Origin: Muscardinus avellanarius
Lineage: Eukaryota; Chordata; Mammalia; Rodentia; Gliridae
DNA: 64,000 nucleotides
Assembly: GCA_963383645.1 (NCBI GenBank)
Contig: OY726560.1
Coordinates: 62,624,558 to 62,688,557 of the forward strand
Direction: 5' to 3'
Position 1 is the stretch's first letter, and every line of letters starts with the position of its first letter. Both the position numbers and the translations under genes were made by a program. The notes under the pieces were generated by a model. It saw only the letters and a list, made by a program, of their open reading frames with translations. It was not told where the DNA came from and searched no databases. Shown here one piece after another: positions 46,601 to 51,076 of this stretch.

Positions 46601-47613
46601 TAAATAAGCTTTGGTATGGTCAGCTAGTGTTAATTAACACACTTTTTTAGTGCACTAACTCACAGAAATAATATAATAGAATTTTTTTAAGTTTTCTAGA
46701 TAGGTAGGGCATGCTAATAGTCTTAGAGAAGTAATTTTGTTTCTCAAACTTGCTAATTTACACCAAGCATAAATATAAGATCATTAAAGGTAAGTTGAAT
46801 ATTTTTACTTAATCTTTTGCCCAGCCTTATTTTCATACTTCATAATTCACAAAGAATACATCAAGGAGCGGGGAGCCATTGCAAAAGCACGTTATCATAA
46901 AGCAATCACAGAAATGCATCATCTCAATGTCACATATTTTAAGAACATATTTTAAGGCCTATTAAGAAACTATATATACCAGCAATCCCAAAAGCTTCTT
47001 CAAATTTTTGGACTCTGAACTTTTCAGAGCCACCATTAATAAGATAGACTATTAGGGATTGACACATAATTGTTCTACTGAGTCGTTAAATGGCCAACAC
47101 ATCAGTTTTTTCAGCAGAATAGTAACATTCCTGGAAAGAGTAGAATTTAGAATATTTAGTAGGCACACTCCATATGAAATTCAAGTGAAGCACTAATAAA
47201 AGAATGTACAGAGGAAGATACCCTTGAAGAAAATCTTTATTTCATACAGGACAAATGGTGAAAGATTAAAGAATACCATGAATAAAACTAACCACAATGG
47301 CTAAAAGCACCAATCAACATGTCTTTAGTATAAACCACTTGAAAAGTGTTCTTACCATATATTCCATGTTAGAGGCTGTTGGATACACCTGACTTCGCAG
47401 CTTATTATGAAGGTCCAAGATACTCTGCATGTCATTGTCTGTGATGGCCCTTTTCCCTCTTTGCTTGGCTGTCCACCACTCGCCATCCTCATCCATGTAC
47501 TTTTCCAAAAGTTTCTCCAATAAAGTGGCATTAGGAACCACCATGGCTGGAATTGCTCTTGCCATGAATAGCACTGTGGATACTCTGAGCCACTCCCGCG
47601 CAGTACACTTCAT
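12393..47613 (-). CDS. CRISPLD1: CRISPLD1, cysteine-rich secretory protein LCCL domain-containing 1 (whole CDS span, 14 coding exons)
   Basis: Secreted CAP-superfamily (CRISP/antigen 5/PR-1) protein with two C-terminal LCCL domains. Joining the fourteen coding exons listed separately gives 1503 nt, 500 residues plus TGA, which matches the usual length of mammalian CRISPLD1. Residues 1-23 look like a signal peptide, followed by an N-glycosylation site at 28 (NAT). The CAP domain spans about 63-209, with HNKLRS (70-75), the CAP1 signature THYTQVVW (166-173) and the CAP2 signature YLVCNYSP (201-208). A charged linker covers about 243-290. LCCL1 is about 294-376 and LCCL2 about 395-497; both carry SSICRAA. 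All exon junctions are GT-AG and in phase, with no frameshift or stop, so the gene appears functional. In other mammals PI15, another CAP gene, is the upstream neighbour; none of its exons are visible here. The role of CRISPLD1 is only partly known. Confidence 0.97.
12836..13040 (+). mobile_element. Diverged B1-ID SINE (intron 14 side is below 12445; this is in intron 14)
   Basis: Old sense copy: AGATGCCTGTAATCTCAGTA, GAGACAGGAGGATCTCAAAG, and an ID end GAGTTCAATTCCCAGGACC. Confidence 0.75.
13359..13606 (-). mobile_element. B1-ID SINE, short derived type, with (TTTTG)n/poly(T) tail
   Basis: Antisense copy in intron 14 with a long TTTTG and T tract, GGTACTGGGTATGGAACCCT right half and the short GTCTCTTAAGCCAGCGAGGC middle. 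Confidence 0.9.
13768..13945 (-). mobile_element. B1-ID SINE, diverged
   Basis: Antisense: GGGATGGAACCCAGGGGCAT, GGGTCTCACTAAGTTGCTGC, CCTGTCTCAGCCTCCCAAGT. 5' part of the SINE missing. Confidence 0.82.
14095..14130. repeat. (CA)n microsatellite
   Basis: About 18 CA dinucleotides in intron 14. No partner features. Confidence 0.95.
14568..14795 (+). mobile_element. B1-ID SINE, short derived type, with (GAAA)n tail
   Basis: Sense: GCCGGGCGTGGTGGCACATA, short middle CCATGCTGGCTTAAGAGACC, right half ending CCAGTACCACC, then a GAAA/GAAG tail expansion. Confidence 0.9.
15008..15090 (-). mobile_element. Isolated ID-type (tRNA-Ala-like) SINE
   Basis: Antisense ID monomer: GGAGCTAGTGATCAGACCCC, AAGTGCTTTGCCACTGAACT, ending CCAGCC. 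It has no B1 half and retains recognisable tRNA A- and B-box order in reverse. Confidence 0.7.
15898..16028 (-). CDS. CRISPLD1: CRISPLD1 coding exon 14 (residues 441-484)
   Basis: Acceptor CTCCTCAG|CTGTC; donor AGAAAG|GTAAAA. Encodes [20 protein letters not shown] and [19 protein letters not shown], the body of LCCL domain 2. Ends with two bases of Ser484. Confidence 0.97.
18308..18501 (-). mobile_element. Diverged B1-ID SINE (intron 13)
   Basis: Antisense: GTAGTACTGGAGGATGAACA, CATTAAGTTGCTGGAGACCC, CTCTCCCAAGTAGTAGGATT. Old copy. Confidence 0.75.
18808..18861. repeat. (TA)n / (ATATAC)n tract
   Basis: An alternating TA run with periodic C, beginning about 35 nt into intron 13 of CRISPLD1 (downstream of the exon 13 donor on the gene strand). 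Cruciform-prone and probably length-variable. Confidence 0.93.
18897..18972 (-). CDS. CRISPLD1: CRISPLD1 coding exon 13 (residues 415-440)
   Basis: Acceptor TTTTTCTCAG|AGTG; donor TCTGAT|GTAAGT. Encodes [20 protein letters not shown] and RIYSD, equivalent to exon 9 in LCCL1. An alternating TA tract starts about 35 nt into the following intron. Confidence 0.96.
19480..19890 (+). mobile_element. L2-like LINE fragment (intron 12)
   Basis: Ancient L2 sense character: AACAAACATCTCAAACTGAC, CACACCTTACATTCAACCCA, CTCCAGTGGCTTCCCATCTC in L2 order. Diverged, limits approximate. Confidence 0.55.
19891..20411. repeat. Local intronic duplication, one copy internally deleted
   Basis: In intron 12, 19891-19946 is identical over 56 bp to 20071-20126, and 19941-20046 matches 20306-20411 over 106 bp with about five differences. 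The left copy (156 bp) therefore equals the right copy (341 bp) minus 185 bp. Both breakpoints in the right copy share TGGTTT (20121-20126 and 20306-20311), the signature of a microhomology junction. Confidence 0.92.
20642..20714 (-). CDS. CRISPLD1: CRISPLD1 coding exon 12 (residues 391-415)
   Basis: Acceptor ATTCTTCAG|TCCAG; donor CCCAAG|GTAATG. Encodes [18 protein letters not shown] and ASHCP, opening LCCL domain 2. The preceding intron is only 95 bp. Confidence 0.96.
20810..20853 (-). CDS. CRISPLD1: CRISPLD1 coding exon 11 (residues 376-391)
   Basis: Acceptor ATCTTCAG|CAAAT; donor GTAACAG|GTCAGC (weaker +3/+4 positions). A 44-nt micro-exon encoding [14 protein letters not shown] between the LCCL domains. 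It is supported by frame continuity on both sides. Confidence 0.93.
21246..21474 (-). mobile_element. B1-ID SINE (intron 10)
   Basis: Antisense: GATACTGGGGATTGAATCCA, TTGCTAGGTTGCTGAGAGTC, TCCTCCCAAGTACTGAGATT. Moderately diverged. Confidence 0.83.
22248..22378 (-). CDS. CRISPLD1: CRISPLD1 coding exon 10 (residues 333-376)
   Basis: Acceptor CTTCAAG|CAATC; donor ATTGG|GTAAGT. Encodes [20 protein letters not shown] and [19 protein letters not shown], the body of LCCL domain 1. Ends with two bases of Gly376. It matches exon 14 in LCCL2 in length (131 nt) and content, consistent with an internal domain duplication in the family. Confidence 0.97.
22565..22631 (-). CDS. CRISPLD1: CRISPLD1 coding exon 9 (residues 310-332)
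   Basis: Acceptor GTCTAG|GTATG; donor GAAATG|GTAGGT. Encodes [20 protein letters not shown], the LCCL signature with paired cysteines. Phase 0 at the end. Confidence 0.96.
22738..22798 (-). CDS. CRISPLD1: CRISPLD1 coding exon 8 (residues 290-310)
   Basis: Acceptor TTCTTATAG|CCC; donor AATAG|GTAACA. A short 61-nt exon encoding [19 protein letters not shown], the start of LCCL domain 1. It completes Ser290 and leaves two bases of Arg310. Intron 8 is only 106 bp. Confidence 0.96.
22920..23060 (-). CDS. CRISPLD1: CRISPLD1 coding exon 7 (residues 243-290), linker
   Basis: Acceptor CTTCCTAACAG|AAGGG with AG at 23061-23062; donor CAAATGT|GTAAGG. Encodes a hydrophilic linker ([20 protein letters not shown], then the [10 protein letters not shown] region) between the CAP and LCCL modules. 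The acceptor and first 20 exonic nucleotides lie inside a tandem duplication, so an almost identical acceptor exists 146 bp upstream (see the separate repeat entry). Confidence 0.96.
23041..23330. repeat. 146-bp tandem duplication covering the exon 7 acceptor of CRISPLD1
   Basis: Unit 1 (23041-23186) and unit 2 (23187-about 23330) align end to end with a few substitutions and small indels. Each contains the gene-strand string CTTCCTAACAG followed by AAGGGTCAGATGG and TATTAC, i.e. the acceptor and first 20 nt of exon 7. Unit 1 holds the true splice site. Unit 2 lies in intron 6 and holds the copy (AG at 23207-23208). High similarity suggests a fairly recent event. Confidence 0.95.
24898..24985 (-). 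mobile_element. Isolated ID-type SINE (intron 6)
   Basis: Antisense tRNA-like monomer: CCCTAGTGCTGAGGATTGAA, GAGCAAGTGCTCTATCTCTA. No B1 half. Confidence 0.65.
25070..25170 (-). CDS. CRISPLD1: CRISPLD1 coding exon 6 (residues 209-243)
   Basis: Acceptor TTTTTTAAG|GGG; donor CAAAG|GTAAAT. Encodes [18 protein letters not shown] and [12 protein letters not shown], the cysteine-rich end of the CAP module. Ends with one base of Glu243. Confidence 0.97.
25328..25532 (+). mobile_element. B1-ID SINE (intron 5)
   Basis: Sense, long middle: CACACGCTTGTAATCCCAGC, TACTTAGTGAGGCCCTCTGC, right half GGTAGGGGGTGTAGCTAGGA. Lies just upstream (in the gene) of exon 6. Confidence 0.9.
26049..26164 (-). CDS. CRISPLD1: CRISPLD1 coding exon 5 (residues 171-209)
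   Basis: Acceptor CTGTAG|GTGG; donor CCAAA|GTGAGT. Encodes [16 protein letters not shown], then MNIWGQIW and YLVCNYSP, the CAP2 signature. Ends with two bases of Lys209. Confidence 0.97.
27162..27294 (-). CDS. CRISPLD1: CRISPLD1 coding exon 4 (residues 126-170)
   Basis: Acceptor CTAACAG|ATAC; donor ACACAG|GTATGC. Encodes [15 protein letters not shown], the [11 protein letters not shown] cysteine cluster and THYTQ, the first half of the CAP1 signature, which is completed by VVW at the start of the next exon. Ends in phase 0. Confidence 0.97.
27590..27890 (-). mobile_element. Degenerate L1 3' end, antisense (intron 3)
   Basis: TTTATTAGTACAACATAATAAC at the left and GGCTGATTTCACTTAATGTT at the right fit the reverse complement of an old L1 3'UTR. 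Strongly diverged. Confidence 0.5.
27930..28048 (-). CDS. CRISPLD1: CRISPLD1 coding exon 3 (residues 87-126)
   Basis: Acceptor CTGTAG|ACC; donor GGGGAAG|GTATGG. Encodes [13 protein letters not shown] and CLWEHGP, ending GAHWG plus two bases of Arg126. This is the CAP-domain core, including a CAP metal-site histidine region. It joins in frame with the next exon (AG|A). Confidence 0.97.
28825..28984 (-). mobile_element. B1-ID SINE, partial (intron 2)
   Basis: Antisense: TTTTATTTTGAAACAGAGTC, TTGCTAGGTTGTTGAGAGTC, CTCAACCTCCCAAATACTGG. Most of the ID half is lost. Confidence 0.78.
28985..33119. other. Intron 2, 3' part: mostly unassigned
   Basis: AT-rich intronic sequence next to exon 3. Apart from the repeat-like block at 30600-31010, no repeats or exons are recognised. 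No conserved non-coding element can be judged without an alignment. Confidence 0.6.
30600..31010. repeat. Interspersed repeat-like segment, family not assigned
   Basis: GGTCCTTAGGTCTTCGGGTG, CCTTGAAGGGACTGTGGGAC, CTGCCATGAAGTGTTCCCAC and AACTGTGAGCTAAATGAACA follow the order of a mammalian interspersed repeat I recognise but cannot name with confidence. Open frames on both strands here are not coding. Confidence 0.4.
33120..33246 (+). mobile_element. B1-ID SINE, 5'-truncated (intron 2)
   Basis: Starts mid-B1 (AGCCTCAGCAATTTATTGTG), ID half GGGCTGGGAGTGTAGTTTGG, ending GTTCAATCCCAGGTAAC where a CA repeat replaces the tail. Confidence 0.75.
33247..33286. repeat. (AC)n microsatellite at a SINE tail
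   Basis: About 20 AC dinucleotides directly after the SINE end; probably grew from its 3' end. Confidence 0.95.
33378..33467. repeat. Cluster of perfect palindromes (intron 2)
   Basis: Three perfect inverted repeats in 73 bp: 33378-33400 (11-bp arms CAAAGATGTTA/TAACATCTTTG, 1-nt centre), 33400-33417 (7-bp arms GTTACTA/TAGTAAC, 4-nt loop) and 33429-33450 (22-bp perfect palindrome with arm GTAACAAAAAT). In addition, CTAACATCT near 33389 pairs with AGATGTTAG near 33459, giving an outer stem. Confidence 0.95.
33878..34070 (-). mobile_element. B1-ID SINE (intron 2)
   Basis: Antisense: AAGGATGGAATCCAGGGGCA, GGGTCTCACTAAGTTGCCGA, ACCAGGATTACAGGCATGCG. Confidence 0.85.
34400..34760 (-). mobile_element. 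L2-like LINE 3' fragment, antisense (intron 2)
   Basis: Order and wording of an antisense L2 3' end: ATTCATTCATTCCATTGTTC, CACAGTCCCTTCCCAGGAAG, GCACCTAACTCTGGATGGGA, GGTGAGTCTTGGAAGAAAAG. Overlapping ~112-residue open frames on both strands show no known domain and are taken as chance. Confidence 0.5.
35655..35820 (+). mobile_element. MER5A-like hAT DNA transposon relic (intron 2)
   Basis: CACATCACCTGGGGGCTTGT, CACTGAATCAAAATCAGTAT, TTTTAACAAGATCTCCAGAG and TTATAGTTTGAG match the MER5A non-autonomous hAT-Charlie element in order. Confidence 0.75.
36600..38270 (+). mobile_element. L2 LINE, long diverged copy (intron 2)
   Basis: L2-like sense blocks in order: AAATTTCTCTTAAGAAGTTT with TGGCAAAATCTATTGTTGAC, GGGTGGCCAGAGTAATTTTA, AATGGCATTCCATTTCACTC, TTCTGCCCAGAATGATAGTC, TCAGCTCTCAGTTCAAAAGC and CAGTTCCTGGCACATAAACA. 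This covers RT-region to 3'UTR sequence with many breaks. Confidence 0.65.
38617..38826 (+). mobile_element. B1-ID SINE, intermediate type (intron 2)
   Basis: Sense: GCCAGGCGTGGTGGTGCATG, long middle TTACTTAGTGAGGCTCTCAG, but with TTTCCAAATAAAATATAAAA and the GTATAGGAGTGTAGCCCAGA right half shared with the short type. Confidence 0.88.
39080..39490 (+). mobile_element. L2-like fragment, interrupted by a SINE (intron 2)
   Basis: CTTGGCTTTCAGGCCATCAT, CTCCCCTGGTTTTCTTCTCT, GATGACTACCACCTAAGTAC and GCTGAATCTCAAGTTTACTA follow the L2 ORF order. It continues after the SINE at about 39726. Confidence 0.6.
39510..39710 (+). mobile_element. B1-ID SINE, short derived type, with target-site duplication
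   Basis: GCCGGGCGTGGTGGCGCACG, short middle CCTCACTGGCTTAGGAGATC, right half ending AACCCCAGTGCC. Flanked by near-identical AAAAACCAGCATCCC and AAAAAACAGCATCCC. Confidence 0.92.
40289..40509 (-). mobile_element. B1-ID SINE (intron 2)
   Basis: Antisense with poly(T): GCCTGGGGATGGAACCCAGG, GGTATCACTAAGTTGCAGAG, AATGCTGGGATTACAAGTGT. Long-middle type. Confidence 0.9.
40780..40912 (+). mobile_element. Short L1 3'UTR remnant (intron 2)
   Basis: GTGTGCATGTATGTCACTAT, then ACTATAATGTAGCAATAAAA, resembles the rodent L1 3'UTR end seen at 4845-5008 and 6770-6921. Only the last ~130 bp are recognisable. Confidence 0.5.
40930..41150 (+). mobile_element. B1-ID SINE (intron 2)
   Basis: Sense long-middle copy directly after an L1 3'UTR remnant; ends TTCCATCGTCAGACCCCG then poly(A). 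Confidence 0.9.
42047..42238 (+). mobile_element. B1-ID SINE, with a shortened ID half (intron 2)
   Basis: Sense: AGCCAGGCATGTTGGCGAAT to TCCATCTCCAGAC. The ID half lacks its GGGGTGTAGCTCG part. Confidence 0.85.
42575..42960 (-). mobile_element. L2-like LINE fragment, antisense (intron 2)
   Basis: CTTCACTCATCAGGTATTTA, TATCTGTTCTATGCATCTGT, TGCTTGAGTATCATCTTAAG and CATATTCCAGGCCCAGAGGA fit the reverse complement of an L2 3' end. Confidence 0.55.
43257..43432 (+). mobile_element. B1-ID SINE, diverged (intron 2)
   Basis: Sense: GCTGGGCATGGTGGTGCACG, an internal TAAAA repeat, ID half ACTGGGATGTAGCTCAGAGG. Followed by a CA microsatellite. Confidence 0.82.
43437..43476. repeat. (CA)n microsatellite
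   Basis: About 20 CA units at the end of a SINE. Confidence 0.95.
43507..43741 (-). mobile_element. B1-ID SINE, short type, split by an (AT)n expansion
   Basis: Antisense: GGTCCTGGGGTTCCTGGAAA, then an AT repeat (43573-43610) within the A/T-rich linker, a repeated GGGTCTCTT motif (about 43620 and 43642), then the short middle and the B1-like end. Confidence 0.88.
44168..44383 (+). mobile_element. B1-ID SINE (intron 2)
   Basis: Sense: GTCAGGTGTGGTGGTGCATG to CCCCTGTACCAC plus poly(A). Long-middle type. Confidence 0.9.
44384..46192. other. Intron 2, 5' part: unassigned
   Basis: Unique-looking sequence with possible L2-like pyrimidine-rich scraps at 44740-45150. The ORFs here have no recognisable domains. 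Confidence 0.5.
46193..46350 (-). mobile_element. MIR SINE, antisense (intron 2)
   Basis: CTCTTCTCAACAACCCTTTA, GATAAGGAAACTGAGTAGAC, GTGCCAGAACTTAACCCCAG, CTGATTCTGACCC match a reverse-complement MIR core in order. Confidence 0.7.
47356..47613 (-). CDS. CRISPLD1: CRISPLD1 coding exon 2 (residues 1-86): signal peptide and start of CAP domain
   Basis: The ATG at 47613 opens [11 protein letters not shown], recognisable as the CRISPLD1 N-terminus. A hydrophobic segment ending near AIPA-23 fits a cleavable signal peptide. Then come a glycosylation site NAT, a basic QRGKR site at 51-55 that resembles a proprotein cleavage site, and the opening CAP helix with LDLHNKLRS. The exon ends EYM|GTAAGA in phase 0. 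Confidence 0.97.
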
Positions 47614-47691
47614 AATGAATGACCTCGGGGTTTCCCCGGGAAAATCTCCAAGACAGGGCCTTCCACTCCTTTTGGCTATAAAGACATGTTA
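47614..47691 (-). other. CRISPLD1: CRISPLD1 exon 2, 5'UTR part
   Basis: Sequence between the ATG and the nearest acceptor with a pyrimidine-rich lead-in, TATTTTCATCTTAATACAG|T, with AG at 47692-47693. An alternative AG (CTTTATAG) lies 16 nt further into the exon at 47676-47677 and could be used instead, giving a 5'UTR start at 47675. Reading frame does not help because this part is non-coding. Confidence 0.6.
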
Positions 47692-47728
47692 CTGTATTAA
47701 GATGAAAATACTGGAAGATATTGATTTT

Positions 47729-47938
47729 TTTTTTTTTTTTTTTTGTACTGGGGATGGAACCCAGGGGCTTTTTACCTCCGGGCTACACTCCCAGACCTAT
47801 TTTATATTTTATTTGGAAACAGGGTCTCACTAAGTTGCTGAGAGCCTAAGTAGCTGAGGCTGGCTTTGAACCTATGTGATCCTCCTGTCTCAGCCTCCCA
47901 CGTACTGGGATTATGAGTGTGCGCCACTACGCCCGACT
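47729..47938 (-). mobile_element. B1-ID SINE next to the exon 2 acceptor, with 14-bp TSD
   Basis: Flanked by perfect AAGATATTGATTTT repeats at 47715-47728 and 47939-47952. It is sense relative to CRISPLD1, and its A-tail ends about 37 nt before the exon 2 acceptor (AG at 47692-47693). Intermediate subfamily (long middle, GTTTCCAAATAAAATATAAA linker). Confidence 0.93.
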
Positions 47939-48300
47939 AAGATATTGATTTTCTAATAAAAGCAAAAAAACAGAGTATGCCAGTTTGACTTGTCTCGACC
48001 ACCTCGGCAAATAAACATCTGCAGTTTGAAATAACTTATCTCCAATCTATTTATTTATTCTGGAGGACTTTTCACAATACATTATTTCCACAAAATTTGA
48101 CAGCTCTATTTTCCAAGATAACCACGAATTCAAAAATAAATGGCAAAAGTACTTTAGGAGAGCCAAAGCATGAAAAAAAAAATCCAAATTACAAGACTTT
48201 AAATGGCTATACATTACATATAGCCTGCAAACGGCAACATCTACTTAGGATGCTTTATTTTGATTTGGAGGTCCATGCTTCTCAAAAGAGTTTAAGGTGT

Positions 48301-48345
48301 TGTGTTTTTTTGTTTTTTGTTTTTTTGTTTTTTTTGTTTTCCTTA
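48301..48345. repeat. (TTTTTTG)n low-complexity tract (intron 1)
   Basis: Irregular T-rich run with G every 6-8 nt. No SINE body attached. Confidence 0.85.
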
Positions 48346-48881
48346 TGAAAGCATTTTATTCCAATGTCCCGTTTCTGGTTAAGAGACATTCATAACAGCC
48401 ATTACATTCTGAAATTGAATGTGAATGCCTTAAAGATGCACAAAATGCCTTAAAGAGCCCTGTATATCCATGGGGTACCTCGAAAGGGCCTAGTGAACCA
48501 CTGCGAGTGAACGGTTCTTATCCTAAGAGGAAGTCTCTTTTTACCTGGGCGCGGGTCTAGAACTGGATCACTGTTTCCAGGAAAGTGTGTACCTAACCGG
48601 TGTCCTGCTCAGGGCCTGGCGGGCAACTTGGGGCTTCTCCCCGACGCCGCCGGCGTCTGAAGCCGGAGAGGCAGCGCAGCCCACCAAGACTCTACTCTGA
48701 AAGGACGAGCTGGGCTCATCTCAAGCCTCTGCTTTCCAGGCAACCCGCTAACCCGTGCCCGATCGAGTACTCTCTACAAGTTTGGCTTTCTTTTTCCTTA
48801 AGAAGAGTTTAAAAAGAAAAAGGAAACGAAGAAAAGGGAGCCTTCCGGACGCTGGATGGTGCGTGTGGGCTACGTCCTTAC

Positions 48882-49160
48882 CTCTCCAGGGTGAAGTTGC
48901 CGCGGAGCGCTGCAAGCCCTGAGCTCCCGAGCCAGGAGGCGCTGACAGCACTTCGCGATCCTCGGTCTCCCAAGTCCTCCCGGGTCTGGAAGGAGTAGCA
49001 GGCGGGCCGCTGCAAAGAGGGAGCCGGGCAGAAAGGCGGCAGCCTTGCTAGCTGGCCGGGGTGGGCGCCCTGGAGCCGCGGAGCGAGCCCTGCAGGAGCG
49101 AGGGGCGGGGCGCGAGCCGGTCGGCGGTGCAGCCTCTGCGCTCAGCCCGGCGCCCAGCGC
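48882..49160 (-). other. CRISPLD1: CRISPLD1 exon 1, non-coding 5'UTR (5' end approximate)
   Basis: On the minus strand a good donor, CCTGGAGAG|GTAAGG, lies at 48881/48882 inside the CpG island and 1.2 kb upstream of the ATG exon. The 3' edge is therefore well supported as a splice donor. The 5' edge is inferred: a TATA-like AATAAAAG on the minus strand at 49187-49194 would place initiation near 49160. CpG-island promoters often start at several points, so this end may be off by 100 bp or more. Confidence 0.6.
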
Positions 49161-49239
49161 TTCCGCCGCCCGCTCGCGCTCCCGGGCTTTTATTGCGGTC
49201 CCTGCGCGTGCACGTGACTCGGTCCCCTCCTCGCCCACC

Positions 49240-49270
49240 CCACCTCCACCTCCACCTCCACCTCCACCTC
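49240..49270. repeat. (CCACCT)n hexanucleotide repeat in the promoter
   Basis: About five uninterrupted CCACCT units (GGTGGA on the gene strand), roughly 50-80 bp upstream of the TATA-like box. The length is likely to be polymorphic. The G-rich strand contains only GG pairs, so quadruplex potential is weak. Confidence 0.9.
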
Positions 49271-49490
49271 CGCCCGCCCGGGCTCCTGGCTCCCTGCCCG
49301 CCGCGCTCAGGAGCAGCCCGCCCCGAGGCGCCGCGAATCCCGGGCGCTGGGCCTCGGTGGGCGTGCTCTGGGCTTGGGAGACAGGGGCCGGGACCGGCTG
49401 GCCCTGCGGGTAGCGGGTGCCAGGAGGGTCCCCCACACCTTCCCGCCCTTCTCAGCGCCCCTGCTTTCACAGATTCTCCTCCTAGTTTTT

Positions 49491-50100
49491 TTCTGATGAG
49501 ATGCTAAGATGCCTTTTACAGCACTCCGCAAAGAAGTGCAGCCTCAGAGAGCAGGGCGGGCACTGGATGCGCTGCACACCCTTTTCTGGGAGACAAAAAA
49601 CTGGAGGCTGGCTGAAGAGGGGAAAGCTTTCCTTTTCATTTCTCCAAGGGTCCACATCTGTTTCAAGGACCTAGCATCTAGAATGGAGAGGGTGTTCTTT
49701 GGCTCTCTTAAAACTTGATGAGGACCAGATGGAAAAGGGGGCTTCATAAAGCAACGGGGCTATGTGTGATTAGGGTGGCTGAAATTGAGAGCCTCGCCCC
49801 ACCCATAAAATAGCAGCATTGTCTTCTCAAGGTGACCACAGCACTTCTCCCCCATCCCCAACCCCACTGATGTATACATGCGTGGAGTTAATATAAGGAC
49901 TGCCACCAATCAATTTCTCAATGATAAGTTGACTGGAATCTAAACCTCTTTCTAAAATAGTGAAAGGAAAGTTAATATGGTCCAAGTTGGAATCTAGAAG
50001 AAGCCAATTACTTACTTAAAATCCATAATGTTATAGATTCACCCTACTGAGTGCAGTGCTCTTTTTACAGGCAGCTTTTTTTTTTTTTTTTTATAATTTA
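49491..50100. other. Immediate upstream flank of the CpG island
   Basis: GC content falls rapidly. No exon, repeat or divergent transcript is recognisable, although a divergent non-coding transcript from the island would start here. Confidence 0.5.
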
Positions 50101-50115
50101 AAAAGCATTTACTTA

Positions 50116-50332
50116 GCCGGGCGTGGTGGCGCACTCTTGTAATCCCAGCATTTGGGAGGCTGAGACCAGAGGATTGCGGTTCACGGACACCCTCAGCTAC
50201 CTAGTGAGGGAGACCTCTGTAACTCAGTGAGACCCGGTTTCAAAATAAAGAATAAAAAAAATGGGGCAGGGGTGTAGCTCGGAGGTCGAATGCCCCTGGG
50301 TTCCACTCCCAGACCCGCAAAAAAAAAAAAAA
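50116..50332 (+). mobile_element. B1-ID SINE, long type, with 15-bp TSD
   Basis: Flanked by perfect AAAAGCATTTACTTA at 50101-50115 and 50333-50347. GCCGGGCGTGGTGGCGCACT to CACTCCCAGACCCGC plus poly(A). Little diverged. Confidence 0.94.
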
Positions 50333-50837
50333 AAAAGCATTTACTTAATTTATTTACATTTATTTATGTATTGTGGTACTGGGGATTGAATCCACCCCCT
50401 GCTGTAATTCATTTACCTTTGCTGCCCTCCAATGTTGTTTATGCCTAAATGTTGGAGTACATTAACTCACATCATCACAACTGCTGCCTGTCTCTTCCCA
50501 CCAGCCCACTAAGCTACTTTTGTACTCAAACCTGAAAATGTTAAGTATAAACCTTAAGTGAACCTGAGACCCTGCTCCTTCTCATCAGGAAGACAACTGT
50601 CATCTACCAAAGGAATGCAAAAGATATAAAGTTCTGGTGCACATAAATCTTTCATAGGTGTAATTTTATAGTTTTATAGCAACTAAAACACACACAAAAA
50701 TAGCTATTCATAGTTCTCAGGTTCAGGGTTCAGACCCCTATTTTTCCTCCTACAAACTGATGGATGATCCCCAAAATTCATAGTAAAAAAAAAATCTTTT
50801 CTTACAGTAGATGAAGAACATGTTTCTATACGGTAAC

Positions 50838-51076
50838 TTTTTTTTTCTTTTTTTTCTTTTCTTTCTTTTTTTTTTTTGTTTGTTTGTTTGTTTTTGGTGG
50901 TGCTGAGGTTCCTGGAAACCCCTCTACCTCTGGGCTACACTCCCAGACCTATTTTTTTTTTTTTAATTTGGAGACAGGGTCTCTTAAACCAGGGAGACTG
51001 GCTTCGAACCTGCACGATCCTCCTGTCTCTGCCTCCCAAGCACCGGGATTACAAGCTTGTGCCACCACACCAGGCT
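50838..51076 (-). mobile_element. B1-ID SINE, short derived type
   Basis: Antisense with T-rich and GTTT tail: GGTGCTGAGGTTCCTGGAAA, short middle TCTCTTAAACCAGGGAGACT. GTAACTTTT flanks both sides. Confidence 0.9.

Larger units (their letters stand above)
48540..49490 (-). promoter_or_regulatory. CpG-island promoter of CRISPLD1
   Basis: A roughly 950-bp GC- and CpG-rich stretch in an otherwise AT-rich window, with many CG dinucleotides between 48600 and 49480. It overlaps the non-coding first exon. Visible elements are a minus-strand TATA-like AATAAAAG at 49187-49194, an E-box CACGTG within GCACGTGAC at 49211-49216 (bHLH or CLEAR-like context), and a CCACCT hexanucleotide tract at 49240-49270. 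The long ORFs crossing this region in several frames are products of GC-rich sequence with few stops. Which elements act is inference. Confidence 0.85.

Noticed and set aside
48870..49507. Several long overlapping ORFs (up to 188 residues) on both strands in the CpG island
   Set aside because: Proline-, arginine- and glycine-rich low-complexity translations in many frames at once are typical of stop-poor GC-rich DNA. No domain or continuing splice structure was seen.
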